This document shows, piece after piece, positions 45,737-56,382 of a DNA stretch of 64,000 nucleotides. Under the pieces are notes generated by a model. That model saw only the letters and a program-made list of their open reading frames with translations. It was not told where the DNA came from and did not search any database. The translations under genes and the position numbers were made by a program. Position 1 is the stretch's first letter. Every line of letters begins with the position of its first letter. Origin of the DNA: Entophlyctis helioformis (lineage: Eukaryota > Chytridiomycota > Chytridiomycetes > Chytridiales > Chytriomycetaceae); NCBI GenBank assembly GCA_025526915.1, contig JAHLKH010000010.1, positions 62,001 through 126,000 on the forward strand, in the 5' to 3' direction.

Positions 45737-48602
45737 ATGGCATCGCAGCCCACCGCACCCGCCCAGTCGCCGAGCCTGCTGGCAAGGTGCTGCAGTACGA
45801 GGCCTTCCAGAGCGCCGTCGAGGCCACCTTCTGGCAGACGCTCTCCACAAACAAGATCAACGTCTACAAGCTCGACGACGCGACCGTGCCCGTCCAGGGC
45901 TACTACACCAGCGGCGACACCTTCATCTCCGCTGCCTCCATCGTCGTCGTCGTCGTCGTCTGCTGCTGCTGCTGCTTCGCCTGGTTCACCAACAGCCGGC
46001 GCTTCTGCTGCGTCTGCCTCTATGCCGCCTACTTCGGCAACCGGCGAGTCGCTGCCGGCCCGTCTGTGCGTCAACGCGACCTCGTTCTCAAAGCTTAAGC
46101 GGTGCGTCCTTCCACAGTCGATCTGCTGCACTTGCACACCCTTGTCGCTCTTGGGACCAAACTGACATCGCGCTGGTGCACGGCACCAACCAGGCTCCCT
46201 ACTCCGCAAACCATCGTTCTGCCAGGCACGCTCCAAGAACACCAACACCATCGAAGACTTCAAGGCGGTCGACAAGACCAGTCTCCTCAAAACCACTGCT
46301 CTCGAGGTATGCCCGATCGGCATGTGCGCTCGGCCACGCTTGACCCACTGACCGGTCCACTCTTGCCAGATCTGGCAGGACATCCTAAGCGGTGCGGCTG
46401 AGCAAGAACCGTCTCTCCTCGGCCGGTTCCTTCTGCTCACGTTCGCTGATCTCAAAAAGTACCGCTTCTACTACTGGTTCGCCTTTCCCGCCATCCTGCC
46501 ATCTGAGCCCATCTTGCTGCGATCGCCTGCCAAGTCGGTTGTCGACGCGTACGGCCAAGCTACAGTGGATGCTCTGCGCGTCGAGTATGACCGCTTCAGA
46601 GGCACATCGTCGTCGCCTGGGTTCTTTCTGCTGAAAGTCAGTGGAGAGAAGGTCCAGATGGCGGATTTGTCTGCCTTTCACCAGTTCTTTGGAAGCGCCG
46701 ATGCCAGCTCCGTAAGTTTGCTTGCCAGTGCCAGTCTCGGGGGTATGCGAATGCGCCAATGCTCAGTATGCATGATGTGCAGATTACCGTTGGCTTTGTT
46801 GATCCGTCTGGACTCGCCGAGAATCCAGGATGGCCGCTGCGTAACCTGCTTGCGCTTGTTGCGACGCGCTGGCGTCTTTCGCGCGTGAAGGTGCTCTGTT
46901 TACCGCGAGTCCCTGCGTCGCCAGCGTGACATTTCTGCCAGTCTTGTGCTCGACGTGTCGTTGGCGTCATACCCAGGTGCGTTTGCCTTGTTGGCCACCC
47001 TTGCGACTTGACGAGCCTGGCAACTGATTCAGCCTGTTGCCATACACAGACGAGCCAAAGTGCGTTGGATGGGAGAAGGGTATCCAGGGCAAACTCAGTC
47101 CCCGCGTTGCAGATCTTGCTCCCCTGATGGATCCCACAAGGTTTGTCCGGCGGACTGTTTTGCTGGACTGCTGTCAATCGCCTGATCTCATGCCGGTTGA
47201 TGTACAGGCTGGCAGAGACGGCAGTGGATCTCACCTGAAGCTCATGCGCTGGCGTATTCTACCCGAGCTCAAACTGGAGCGTGTATCGCAGACCAAGTGT
47301 CTCCTCCTTGGTGCCGGCACGCTTGGCTGCTATGTCGGACGCGTCCTCTTGGTAATCAACCCCACTCATGCCAGCAGAGGGGTTTGATCCGTTCTAACTG
47401 GAATGCGGCTGCACAGGCTTGGGGCGTTCGCCACATCACGTTTGTCGACAATGGCAAAGTGTCGTTCTCAAACCCTGTCCGCCAGCCGCTGTTCAAGTTC
47501 AAAGACTGCCTGACGGTGGATCGCCCAAGGCGGCTGCTGCTGCCGCCGCTCTCGCCGAGGTTTTCCCTGGCGTGGTGAGCCAATCTCTTGCCGCTCGCGC
47601 CGTCCTTCAACTCGCCATGTCTAACCAACCATGGCTGGCAGACGGCCACCGGAGTCGACATGAGCATTCCAATGCCCGGACACAACATTCACTCGTCCGA
47701 TGCCACCAAGAAGGACATTAAGAAGCTGGAGGATCTTGTGCAGTCCCATGACGCTGTTTTCTTGCTCACCGATTCACGCGAGAGTCGCTGGCTGCCGACG
47801 CTTCTTGGCGCTGCCATGGGCAAGGTATGCCGCGCTGGTGTCGACGATGCAGGCGAATGGATGGCTGACATGGCGTGGGATGCAGATTGTCATCAATGCG
47901 GCACTTGGCTTTGATACGTTTGTTGTCATGCGCCACGGCATGCGTGTGCCAAACACAGATGCTCAGTCTTTGCCAGCTGTGCAAGACCTTGGATGCTACT
48001 TTTGCAACGACGTTGTCGCGCCGACTGATGTGAGGCTTGCATGCATCGATGGTCGCTGCACGTGCTGCATGAGCTTGTTTGCTGACCTGCATGTGTGACA
48101 AGTCGCTGTCAGAACGCACGCTTGACCAGCAATGCACGGTGACGCGTCCCGGGCTTGCTGCCATTGCAAGTGCACTCGCTGTCGAGCTTCTTTCGTCTGT
48201 TCTCAACCACCCCCAAGGGTACGCGTGTCTGTCTCGCGCTTGCCTTGGCAGTCACGTCCTACTCGCATGCTAACGTATGCCTGCCGGCATCACAGACCAT
48301 GGGCACCTGCGGCCAACCAACCCAACGAAACAGGCAGCTCTGTTCTCGGCGCGATGCCACACCAGATCCGCGGGTACCTTGGACAGTTCAACAATCTGCT
48401 GGTTGTTGGACAGGCGTACGACAAGTGCCCTGCCTGTTCAAGACGCGTGCTGGACGAGTATGCCAAATCGGGGCACTCGTTCGTGGTCAAGGGACTGGAG
48501 TCGCCCAAGTACCTCGAGGAGCTCAGCGGGCTTGCCGAGTTGCAGCAGCAGGGCAATGATCTTGACGTCGACTGGGAAGGCGACGAGGATGCTGATTTCT
48601 GA
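45737..48602 (+). CDS. ATG7: Autophagy E1-like enzyme Atg7, multiple frameshifts
   Basis: Atg7 activates Atg8 and Atg12 and hands them to Atg3 and Atg10. Exons: 45737-46101, 46194-46306, 46370-46711, 46783-46976, 47050-47140, 47208-47351, 47417-47574, 47642-47824, 47886-48029, 48103-48218, 48296-48602. Landmarks: N-terminal [39 protein letters not shown]...NPGWPLRN; nucleotide-binding [13 protein letters not shown] and [17 protein letters not shown]; catalytic Cys in [11 protein letters not shown] (Cys codon 48133-48135); C-terminal PHQIRGYL and YDKCPACS. All splice sites look functional and the active site is present. The frame nevertheless slips by one base near 45785, in the 45915-46000 low-complexity insert, and near 46233, 46900, 47229 and 47516. 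AATAAA follows at 48657. It is either a decaying gene or badly hit by sequence errors. Confidence 0.9.
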
Positions 48603-49114
48603 TGTGCTCATGCGCGCGCTGCATTGAGTTCTGTCGTACTTGTGCCTGACGGCTCCAATAAAGTGGCTGTCTGTTGAGCGGCTGTCCATGCCCTGTTCAT
48701 ACGCATTCATGCATTCCCGCATTGCTTATGGACAACAAGCGAGCACAGAATGGGCGAGAAGACGTACACTTGGTGAAGCAAAGCAACGCGCTGTAAAGAC
48801 ACACAAGTGTCGAGTGATGCAGTTATGACAAGCCTGGCAGCGATGAATCATAGCAGCTTGCGGTGAATGTATTGGACCTCCTCGTCGGTGAATGCGGCCG
48901 TACAGTATGTCTGCAGAGCCCTTGTCGCCACCTGGATGCTGCTTGTGCTGGCTCTGTCCCTGACAACGTAGCTTGCGGAGTTACTGCAGAGGCGGATGCG
49001 GCAATCATTTTCCCACACACGGTTTCGGCCGCCACGCTTCGATCCTCCGAGCCGCGTTCGGACGATAAAAAGGCGTGCGCAACCTCGACGGCAACGACAC
49101 CAACCACCAGCCAG
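48603..49114. other. Intergenic region, ATG7 to Ohr
   Basis: Holds the ATG7 polyadenylation hexamer AATAAA (48657-48662) and a TATA-like GATAAAAAGG at 49064-49073, about 50 bp before the first ATG of the Ohr transcript. No coding sequence is convincing. Confidence 0.5.
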
Positions 49115-49225
49115 ATGCTCCGCACCGCCTTCGCCAACTCGCTCCGCACGGCCACCGCTGCCTCGTCGACGGCCCAGCTCCTGGCCCGCACCGCTGCTGC
49201 CCCGCCGCCGCCGCCCGCCTCATGA
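49115..49225 (+). other. Presequence-like 36-codon ORF overlapping the Ohr start
   Basis: MLRTAFANSLRTATAASS..., rich in Arg, Ser, Ala and Leu with no acidic residue, then a Pro run: typical of a mitochondrial targeting presequence. It is in another frame than Ohr and stops at TGA inside ATGA, where ATG is the Ohr start. Confidence 0.6.
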
Positions 49226-49653
49226 CCACGCTGTCGCTCAAGCCGCTGTACACGGCCGAAGCAACCGCCCACGGCGGCAGAACTGGCACCGTCAAGTCCA
49301 GCGACGGCATCCTCGATCTCAAGCTCGTCACGCCCAAGGGCCTCGGCGGCTCCGGCGGCCCGCACACCAACCCCGAGCAGCTGTTCGCTGCCGGCTACTC
49401 GGCATGCTTCATTGGCGCCATGGGAGCCGTGTGCCGCCAGCTCAAGGTCGCGCTGCCGGCCGACACGACCGTGACGGGTGTCGTCCACATTGGCCCGATC
49501 CCGACGGGCTTTGGCCTCGAGGTCGAGCTCAAGGTCCGCTCCGACTCGCTGGACAAGGAGACGCTCACCAAGATCGTCACGGCCGCCCACCAGGTGTGCC
49601 CGTACTCGGCTGCCACCCGCGGCAACGTCAACGTCCACCTCACGATCCTGTAA
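49222..49653 (+). CDS. Organic hydroperoxide resistance protein (Ohr/OsmC family)
   Basis: 143 residues, single exon. Starts MTTLSLKPLYTAEATAHGG, exactly where bacterial Ohr proteins start. It has the two redox cysteines in AAGYSACFIGAM and HQVCPYSAATRGN, plus NPEQLFAAGYS and the C-terminal VNVHLTIL. Ohr enzymes reduce organic and lipid hydroperoxides using dihydrolipoyl-protein thiols. In fungi they are usually mitochondrial and considered bacterial in origin. A presequence-like ORF precedes it in a different frame (49115-49225), so either one base is missing between them or Ohr is translated without it. Confidence 0.9.
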   Translation: MTTLSLKPLYTAEATAHGGRTGTVKSSDGILDLKLVTPKGLGGSGGPHTNPEQLFAAGYSACFIGAMGAVCRQLKVALPADTTVTGVVHIGPIPTGFGLEVELKVRSDSLDKETLTKIVTAAHQVCPYSAATRGNVNVHLTIL

Positions 49654-50073
49654 AACAGCTGCCACCCTCGTTCACATTCGCACTTCTGATCTCATCGTTC
49701 ATTGTCCACAATATACTCCACTCCTGATCTCTTAAAGGCAGTATTGCTCAGTCTCGGAGCAAGAGAGTCACACAGTGGCCTTGATTGCGTTGGTGCAGAG
49801 ATCCTTGGGCATTTTGATCACCCTCGTGTCCCAGTAGAAGACAGCTCGAGCATGACATCATGGGCCTGTTCGACTTGGCCTCTTTGGCTAGCAGTCGCAT
49901 AGCGCGCCACGCCAGCCACGACATTGGCTCGTTGGCAACAATCCCACACTGCACCGTGGCATGCCGTGTCTGTGCATGTCCCACATTCTCATTCGTTGCA
50001 ATGGCACTTGTTGGACGATCGCGTCGAGTGGATCTTGTCCTCACGGCCACAAAGCGAGCAAGCGGCTTTGACG
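49654..50073. other. Intergenic; minus-strand WLAWRA fragment
   Basis: 420 bp with no plus-strand gene. On the minus strand, about 49960-49888 reads GIVANEPMSWLAWRAMRLLAKE, nearly the same peptide as at 51778-51707. Confidence 0.5.
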
Positions 50074-51600
50074 ATGCAAGCGGCAGACGACGCAGACGCA
50101 GCAGCAGCAGCCGACGACGAGCGTGTGCGCCGTCTGCAGAGCCAGCTACAGAGCACGGTCGAGCAGCCGGCTGTGGTCGAGCAGGTCGTTGGAGCGAGCG
50201 GCAGCCAAGCAGTCAAGCCAGGGTTGCGAGGACAGCCAGCAGCAACGACCGCACAGCCAGGTGTGCCTCGCTATGTGGTGCCACCAGCGACTGGCGACCT
50301 CGCCTTTGGCAGCAGCCACTGGGACGGCAAGCCGGCCGAGATCCACGCCATGATCCTCAAGCACGCCGGCCCGCTCACTCGCTTCCTGTGCGGCTTGTTC
50401 GGCAACACGGCCACACTTGACGAAGCGACCAAGCTGCAGCTGTGGACCGATGCGTTCAAGATGGACTGGCAGGGCGATCTGGCGCTGCTGCCAAACGTTG
50501 AGCTGTCGGCCGACAACGGGCTGCTCCTCGCACACTCTCGCTCCATGTACCACCGTCTCTGCAAGCGCTTTCCTCGTTACACCGAGCGCTTCCATGCGAG
50601 AAATGACGCAAGCGACAACAACTACAACAACTTGTTTTGTACGACTCACGCGAACGACCGCCGGTTGATGTTCGTTCCCATGCGGCACGGCTGGTTCGAT
50701 CTGGTCGACTTTACGTATCCAATCGCACTCGCTCGCTTGGCCATCCGCTTTGGATGCCTCGATCTGCTCAAGCATCTCGACGACAAGTACAAGACGCTCC
50801 AGCACTGGATGGCCAAGCAAGATCGTACAAGCGTGTATTGGCATGGCGCAGTTGATCAAGCGGCGGAATACGGACATCTGGACGTTGTGCTGTATCTGCT
50901 TGATGCGGGTGTGACGAGATGCACAAAGTGGGCGATGGGCGGTGCGTCTCAAAACGGCCATCTGCATGTGGTCAAGTGGCTGCATGCAAACAGGACGGAA
51001 GGATGCACGACTGATGCGATGAACGGCGCGGCTTGGAAGGGCCACTTGGATGTCGTCAAATGGTTGCATGCCAACAGGACGGAAGGATGTACGACTCGTG
51101 CCATGGAATGGGCGACTGAAAACGGTCATCTGCATGTCGTCAAGTGGCTCTACGAGAACAGGACGGAGGGATGCACCAAGAAGGCGATGTTCTATGCCGC
51201 GGGCCGTGGGCATCTGCATATTGTGCAGTGGCTCCACGAGACCTGCGATGAAGAGTGTACAACCCGCGCACTCGATTTCGCCATCTTCTCGAGACACTTG
51301 GACGTCGTCAAGTACATGCATTCGAAAGGCGGCCGCGCATCAAACGACGCAGTTGTGCATGCGGCAGCCAGAACGGGCAATATCGGGATGCTGCGGTACT
51401 TGGTGGATTCCGGATACCCTGTTCAAACCAAAGCACTCGATTATGTCAAGAGTGCCGAGATCGCCGATATCCTCCTTGGCAGCCTCACACTGGACCAGGC
51501 ACAGACGCTGCTCACGGAGGCGAAGCAAGGAGAAGGCACCGCGACGACCGTCGAGAGACTCGAGTCGGCCATCAAGAAACTGCAAGTGTCAAGCAAGTGA
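50074..51600 (+). CDS. Ankyrin-repeat protein A
   Basis: 508 residues, one exon, from the ATG of MQAADDADAAAAADDER. The N-terminal 90 residues are low-complexity. A helical region (AEIHAMILKHAGPLTRFLCG..., KLQLWTDAFKMDW) comes before MRHGWFDLVDFTYPIALARLAIRFG. At least seven ankyrin-type repeats of about 33 residues follow, with the motif (N/K)GHLxVVKWLHANRTEGCTTxAM, where the repeats end in a Cys-Thr turn. A short helical C-terminus ends LQVSSK. Such repeats bind proteins; partner unknown. The same architecture recurs at 55036-56363, so these are tandem paralogues, separated by the M28 gene on the other strand. Confidence 0.85.
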   Translation: MQAADDADAAAAADDERVRRLQSQLQSTVEQPAVVEQVVGASGSQAVKPGLRGQPAATTAQPGVPRYVVPPATGDLAFGSSHWDGKPAEIHAMILKHAGPLTRFLCGLFGNTATLDEATKLQLWTDAFKMDWQGDLALLPNVELSADNGLLLAHSRSMYHRLCKRFPRYTERFHARNDASDNNYNNLFCTTHANDRRLMFVPMRHGWFDLVDFTYPIALARLAIRFGCLDLLKHLDDKYKTLQHWMAKQDRTSVYWHGAVDQAAEYGHLDVVLYLLDAGVTRCTKWAMGGASQNGHLHVVKWLHANRTEGCTTDAMNGAAWKGHLDVVKWLHANRTEGCTTRAMEWATENGHLHVVKWLYENRTEGCTKKAMFYAAGRGHLHIVQWLHETCDEECTTRALDFAIFSRHLDVVKYMHSKGGRASNDAVVHAAARTGNIGMLRYLVDSGYPVQTKALDYVKSAEIADILLGSLTLDQAQTLLTEAKQGEGTATTVERLESAIKKLQVSSK

Positions 51601-51921
51601 TGAATGGATGGCCAGTGCTCGCAGTCGGAATGAAGATGCGATTGCCGTGTCTGTGATAGCCTGTCCGCTGCGCGTTGATCCTCAGCGATGGATCCAGCTG
51701 CCTCATTCAAAGTGCTCGCAATGCACGCCACGCCAGCCATGGCATCGACTCGTTGGCAGCAATCCCACGCAGCCATTGATCTGTGCAGATGACCACGATC
51801 CGCTCGTCTGAGCACTCGAGTGCAAAATGCGCAATCTCCAGCATGTTTCCCAGATCCTCGTCGCACATGATGCAGCCTGGCAAGAATCCTGACTTCATTG
51901 GCAGACAACAAGAATGAGAGA
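51601..51921 (-). other. Intergenic; conserved peptide fragment
   Basis: Minus strand 51925-51707 encodes 72 codons ending GIAANESMPWLAWRALRAL-stop, beginning at the M28 stop. The last 18 residues match those at 49.9 kb, with synonymous changes between them. It may be a remnant of a small gene; product unknown. Confidence 0.4.
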
Positions 51922-54753
51922 TCAAAGAGCAAGGTGATCAGCAGCCAACTGGATCTGGTAGGCAACAACATCAATGGCCTTGAGAGTGCCATCGGCATCC
52001 TGCTTGCGAATGGCTTCGTGGATGGCAGGGAACATCTCGGCCGCGTAACCTGTCCATTCGCCTGGTGCATACACCACATGGCGGTACCACGGTCGTCCTG
52101 GGATGCCGTTGGGGTCGAGGAACTTTCGCTCTGCAAAGGCAAGCTTGTCGTTGATCTCGCGGACAGAGGGCTTCTTGTGCTTCTTGCCCTTGGTGATGGT
52201 GGCGTTCTCGGCATGCACCACGCCAGACATCATCGCGTCGCCATCGTCGGATCCCTGCATCACCAGCACGGGCCCAGCATCAGCATCAGCATCAGCATCA
52301 GCGTCACGCTTCTCGAACGCAGCCACTGGATCGTCTCCCAGGATGCTGCTGAGCGTGTCGTCGTTGTTGTCGCTGCTGGCAGACGCAGCACGCGTTTCCT
52401 TGTCAAGCTTTTGTGCGGCCTTGGTGAATGCATCGACGGCCTTGACAAGCGGCGCTCCCCACGCCTGCGGCTGGTTGGCCGCATCGAGTGCCTTGATCAC
52501 ATCGCGCGTGTACAAAGCAAGCTCGTCTGCGTACGACGAAAACTCAAACGGCAGCGTCTCCAGCTGTGCGAGTGACAGCACAATGCGGCCGGCGATCTGC
52601 CATCGTCTTGTGGTACTCCCACTTGGGATCGCCGTGCTTTTCCATCCAGTGGAAGCTGTCGTAGTTGGAGTGGTACACGCCGTAGTTGCCACCAAACTCA
52701 TGTCTGGCAGCAACACCAATGTGCTGCAGGAAGCCAACATAGTCGGACCCAAAGCCGAGTGGCGAGATGTACGGAGGCTTGGTGGTCGACTTGCCGTTTG
52801 ACGATCTGCGTGCCCACTCCTTGTACACGCTCTTTCCAGAATCGGGGTCGCGCACTCCCTTGGTCACGTCGCGGATGAGGCTGGCAAGAGACGGGCTGGC
52901 ACTGGCTCTGAAGCGGTTGCCTGAGACGCCAGTGTCAATGTTGACATAGGCGACTGCCGTCATGTTGAGGATCTCAACGTGATCCTTTGAATGGAAGCAT
53001 GGCACAGACAGTGCAGAGTCGAGATGCAAGGCGTCAGTCGGACGTGCTGGCCAGGGCAAACAGCCCAAGACACACGCGCTGGGCAGGGCGAGGATCAACG
53101 CACCTCGACCCATTCAGTCGATCCAAGAAGCCCGTACTCTTCGCCGTCCCAGCTGGCAAGCACAATGGTGCGATCAGGACGCCATCCCTTCTGGTACATC
53201 CTGCCGAGTGCAACGCCAGTCTCAAGGAGAACAGAGGCACCAGAGCACGGGTCGACAGCGCCGTAGACCCAGGCATCGCGATGGCCGCCAAAGACAATGG
53301 CCGATCGGGCTCCTTGGCACCCTCGATGATCGTCAGCACGTTCCAGATTGGCTTGACTTTGAAGTCGTTGTCAATGTGCAGGTGGGCCTTTCCGGCAGGG
53401 CTGGTTGGAGGCGTGCCAGCCAAGGTGATGCATCCAGGTGTCAGTGTGTCGCAAGCAGGACAATGCAGTGCGCTGATCGGCATGCCATACCCGTCCAGTA
53501 TTGGAGATCGAGACCGCCCTGCCACTTGGGGTCGATGGTGCTTGCCTGCACTCCCTTGCCCTCGAGAGCAGCAAGAAGCTGGAAGCAATCAAGCAGAGGA
53601 TGGATTGGTCAGCAGCACGGCAGTTCAAGTGGGTCGGTGCCACGGCCACGGTCGCGCCATGCAGCACTTACAGGCTTGGCATCGGCATAGCTGATGGGGA
53701 GAGCGGGGATCTTGGGGATGTTTGCCTGCTCGATGGGGATGCGCAGAGCGTCTTCGGTGGCAGCCACAAAGGGCGTGAGCGGGTCGCCAGAGTAGAAGTT
53801 GGGATACTGGATGGATCCACGCTGGACGGCATGGGGAGGCCGCCAAGGGCCGTCTGAGCACAGCGATTGCCGCAAGACGACCGACGCAGTGTGAGCATGC
53901 AAGGCAGCAGCAGAAGCGGCGGCGACGGCAGACAGATCACGGCGCAGACACACCAGGATACACAGGGCCACGCACGAAGCCGTCTTCCTTGGGGTCCGAG
54001 TAGATCAGGACAGCCGCGGCACCAGCGAGCTCGGCAGCGCGGACCTTGAGGCCGCGGAATGCGCCGCCATAGCGAACGAGCACGATCTTGCCCTTGACGT
54101 CGATGCCGCGGCTGGCCAGTGCCTCAAAGTCGGTGGGATCGCCAAAGTTGGCATACACCAGCTCTGTGGAGGGGGGTGTCAGCCGACGAGGGCACGGCAG
54201 CGACACGGCAGGCAGCACAGCACAGCACAGCCGTACCGGCAGTCGCATTGCCAGACGGGGAGTAGCCAAGGAAGGTGGGCACGGCGTTCTCATCGTGGCT
54301 TGTGCCGTCCTCGCCAATGGCCGGCTCGGTGAGCGACGCTTCGAAGCGAGTCGGTTCCAGCAGCGTGAGCGAGCGAGAGACGGGATAGTTGAGCAGCGGG
54401 TAGTACGGCTTGATGTGCACGTTGGGCAGGCCGGCCGCCTCCCACGTCGCGCGGGTGAACTCGGCAGCGTCCTCGTCGCCCTTGGTGCCGGCGACGTGCG
54501 GCTGCGAGGTGTATGTGCGGAGAGCCTCTCGCAGGCGGGCCTTGGACAGCGAAGCTTCAAAGGCATCGACCGAGCGGCGCAGCGACCACGGCTTGGGCTT
54601 GCCCACGCTGCTGCTGCTGTGCACAGAGGCAGGCGGATGCGAGAGCAGACCGCTGGCACCGTGGCCACCTCCAGACGAGGCAGCAGCAGCAGCAGAGACA
54701 GAGACAGAGACGCAGACGGCAGCCGACGCAAGCAGAGGCAGCGGCAGGAGCAT
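51922..54753 (-). CDS. M28 metallopeptidase, glutamate carboxypeptidase II type, frameshifted
   Basis: Exons: 54753-54237, 54163-53954, 53853-53672, 53578-53491, 53400-53104, 52984-51922. N-terminal hydrophobic [21 protein letters not shown] is a signal peptide or anchor. A protease-associated domain contains [18 protein letters not shown]. The catalytic domain shows the five zinc ligands: His in FGGHRDAW, Asp in VDPCSG, Glu in DGEEYG, Asp in NIDTG and His in VYHSNYD. A TFR-type dimerisation helix region ends the protein. Relatives are NAALADase-like exo-peptidases and the yeast vacuolar sorting protein Vps70. The frame slips near 53300 and near 52600, and the junction of exons 4 and 5 is one base out of phase. 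Ligands and most splice sites are intact. Confidence 0.85.
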
Positions 54754-55035
54754 CGGAGCAGCAGGTGCAGAGAGCGCGGCGAAACAGTCTTGGGCAGCCC
54801 GCAAGCTTTTGAACGCGCGCAGCCACCCAGATCACGCCATGGCCACCGCCACACTCGCATCGCGACGCGGTGGCTTAGCAAGACTGCCGACGAATGACGC
54901 GATGCCTGGGGACACACGCGGTGCTGGCAAGTCAGCATCCCACGCTTGATGGGTTGTTTGTTTGTTTTCTTAAACCCACACAGCACCAGGCGGCATGGCT
55001 GCTGCTCCACTTTGCAGCTTGCCACTGCCCGTCAA

Positions 55036-56363
55036 ATGGCGGCAGTAAACAAACCAGGCGTGCCGGACACAAAGTCGCCGGGCGTCGCACCGGCGCCCCG
55101 CCAGCAGGGCCAGGCTGTGCACAGCTCCAGCAAGATGGCTGTGGCGCTCATCGATTCACGGCTGCCCGACGGTGCGAGCCGATGGGACAAGCTGCCGCTC
55201 GAACTGCGTCAGCACGTCCTCTGGCTGTCGAGCACCCTGTCCGACTACCTTGCCGGCCGGCTGCCTCGCCTGAACGACTACGCCAAGGACGAGCCCATCC
55301 GACGCCGCATCTGGCGCGACGCCTTTATGATGGATTGGCCAGGCGACCTGCGCCGCCTGCCACGCATCCCCGACATCCAGCGCGACGACCTGCTGACCGT
55401 CTGCTCGCGCCGCATGTATTTCCAGCTGTGCCGCCACTTTCCTCTCCAGAGCGATGCGACACACAGCCGGTTTGCCGAGGACGATGCCGAGCGCAACGAC
55501 TACGACCGGTCGATGGACATGGCGTGCTATAACGCCACCCGACGCCTGGCGCACATCCCGATGCGGCACGGGTGGTTTGATCTTCTCGACTTTAGCTATC
55601 CGATCGCCATGGCGGTGTTTGCGATACGGTTTGGGCATCTGCGGCTGCTGCGGCACCTGGTGGTCGATCTAGGCGTTGTGGATCTGCACAAGCTGCGGTG
55701 GTCGCATCCTGCAAACACGCCGCTGGACACGGCGATGCGCGGAGGGCATGTGGACGTGTTTGTGTTTCTGTTTGAGCAAGGGGTGACCGAGTGTTCGCCG
55801 CGAGTCACGGGCCAGGCGGCACGGTACGGGCTGCTGAGCGTGCTGGTGTGGCTTCACGACAACAAGTGGCCGCAGTGGTCGACGGATGCCATGGACAACG
55901 CGGCTGGCAATGGGCAACTGCATGTGGTGCAGTGGCTGCATGCTAACCGGCCCGAGGGATGCACCGTCAAGGCGGTCGACATGGCGCTCAGCGGCGGACA
56001 CGAGCACGTTGCGAGGTTCCTGCTCGAGCATCGGACGGAAGGGTGCACGCCGTTTGGCATGGACAAGATGGCTGCGCAGGGCAACATTGGCATGCTTGAG
56101 CTCATGGCACGCAATCCCAAGATCAGGTGCACCACCGATGCGATTGACGATGCGGCTGCAAATGGACACTTGGCGACGGTCAAGTGGCTGCTGGCACATC
56201 GGCCGAGGGCTTCACATGGCAAGGCGTTGGACAGGCGGCAACCGACGAGATTGCACAGCTGCTCGTGTCAACACTGTCGCGGGAGCAGAGACGCAGGATG
56301 GTGGTGGACGCGACAGGGCACTGGAACAGCGAGACAGCGCTGCGCCGGCTGAATGCCGTCTGA
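55036..56363 (+). CDS. Ankyrin-repeat protein B, late frameshift
   Basis: Paralogue of ankyrin protein A: shares MRHGWFDLLDFSYPIAMAVFAIRFG and repeats such as NGQLHVVQWLHANRPEGCT. Before these, DKLPLELRQHVLWLSSTLSDYL looks like an F-box-like helix pair. An upstream in-frame ATG (54949) is possible; 55036 is preferred because the added residues are hydrophobic noise. In the first frame the protein ends at 56352 with an Arg/Cys-rich tail. One missing base near 56235 would instead give TDEIAQLLVSTLSREQ... to a stop at 56363, which matches the C-terminus of protein A (EIADILLGSLTLDQAQ) and is followed 13 bp later by AATAAA. The second reading is therefore likely the true one. Confidence 0.8.
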
Positions 56364-56376
56364 CGGGCCCGTCTCC

Positions 56377-56382
56377 AATAAA
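56377..56382 (+). terminator. AATAAA of ankyrin gene B
   Basis: Canonical polyadenylation hexamer 13 bp after the stop at 56363. Confidence 0.6.

Noticed and set aside
45125..46165. Single continuous ORF running from the LRRC43-like gene into ATG7
   Set aside because: It crosses an antisense gene, and its middle part is out of the frame that matches Atg7; continuity is accidental.
45737..47574. Programmed frameshifting as the main explanation for the ATG7 breaks
   Set aside because: The shifts go in both directions, share no slippery motif and are absent from the largest genes in the window; error or decay is simpler.
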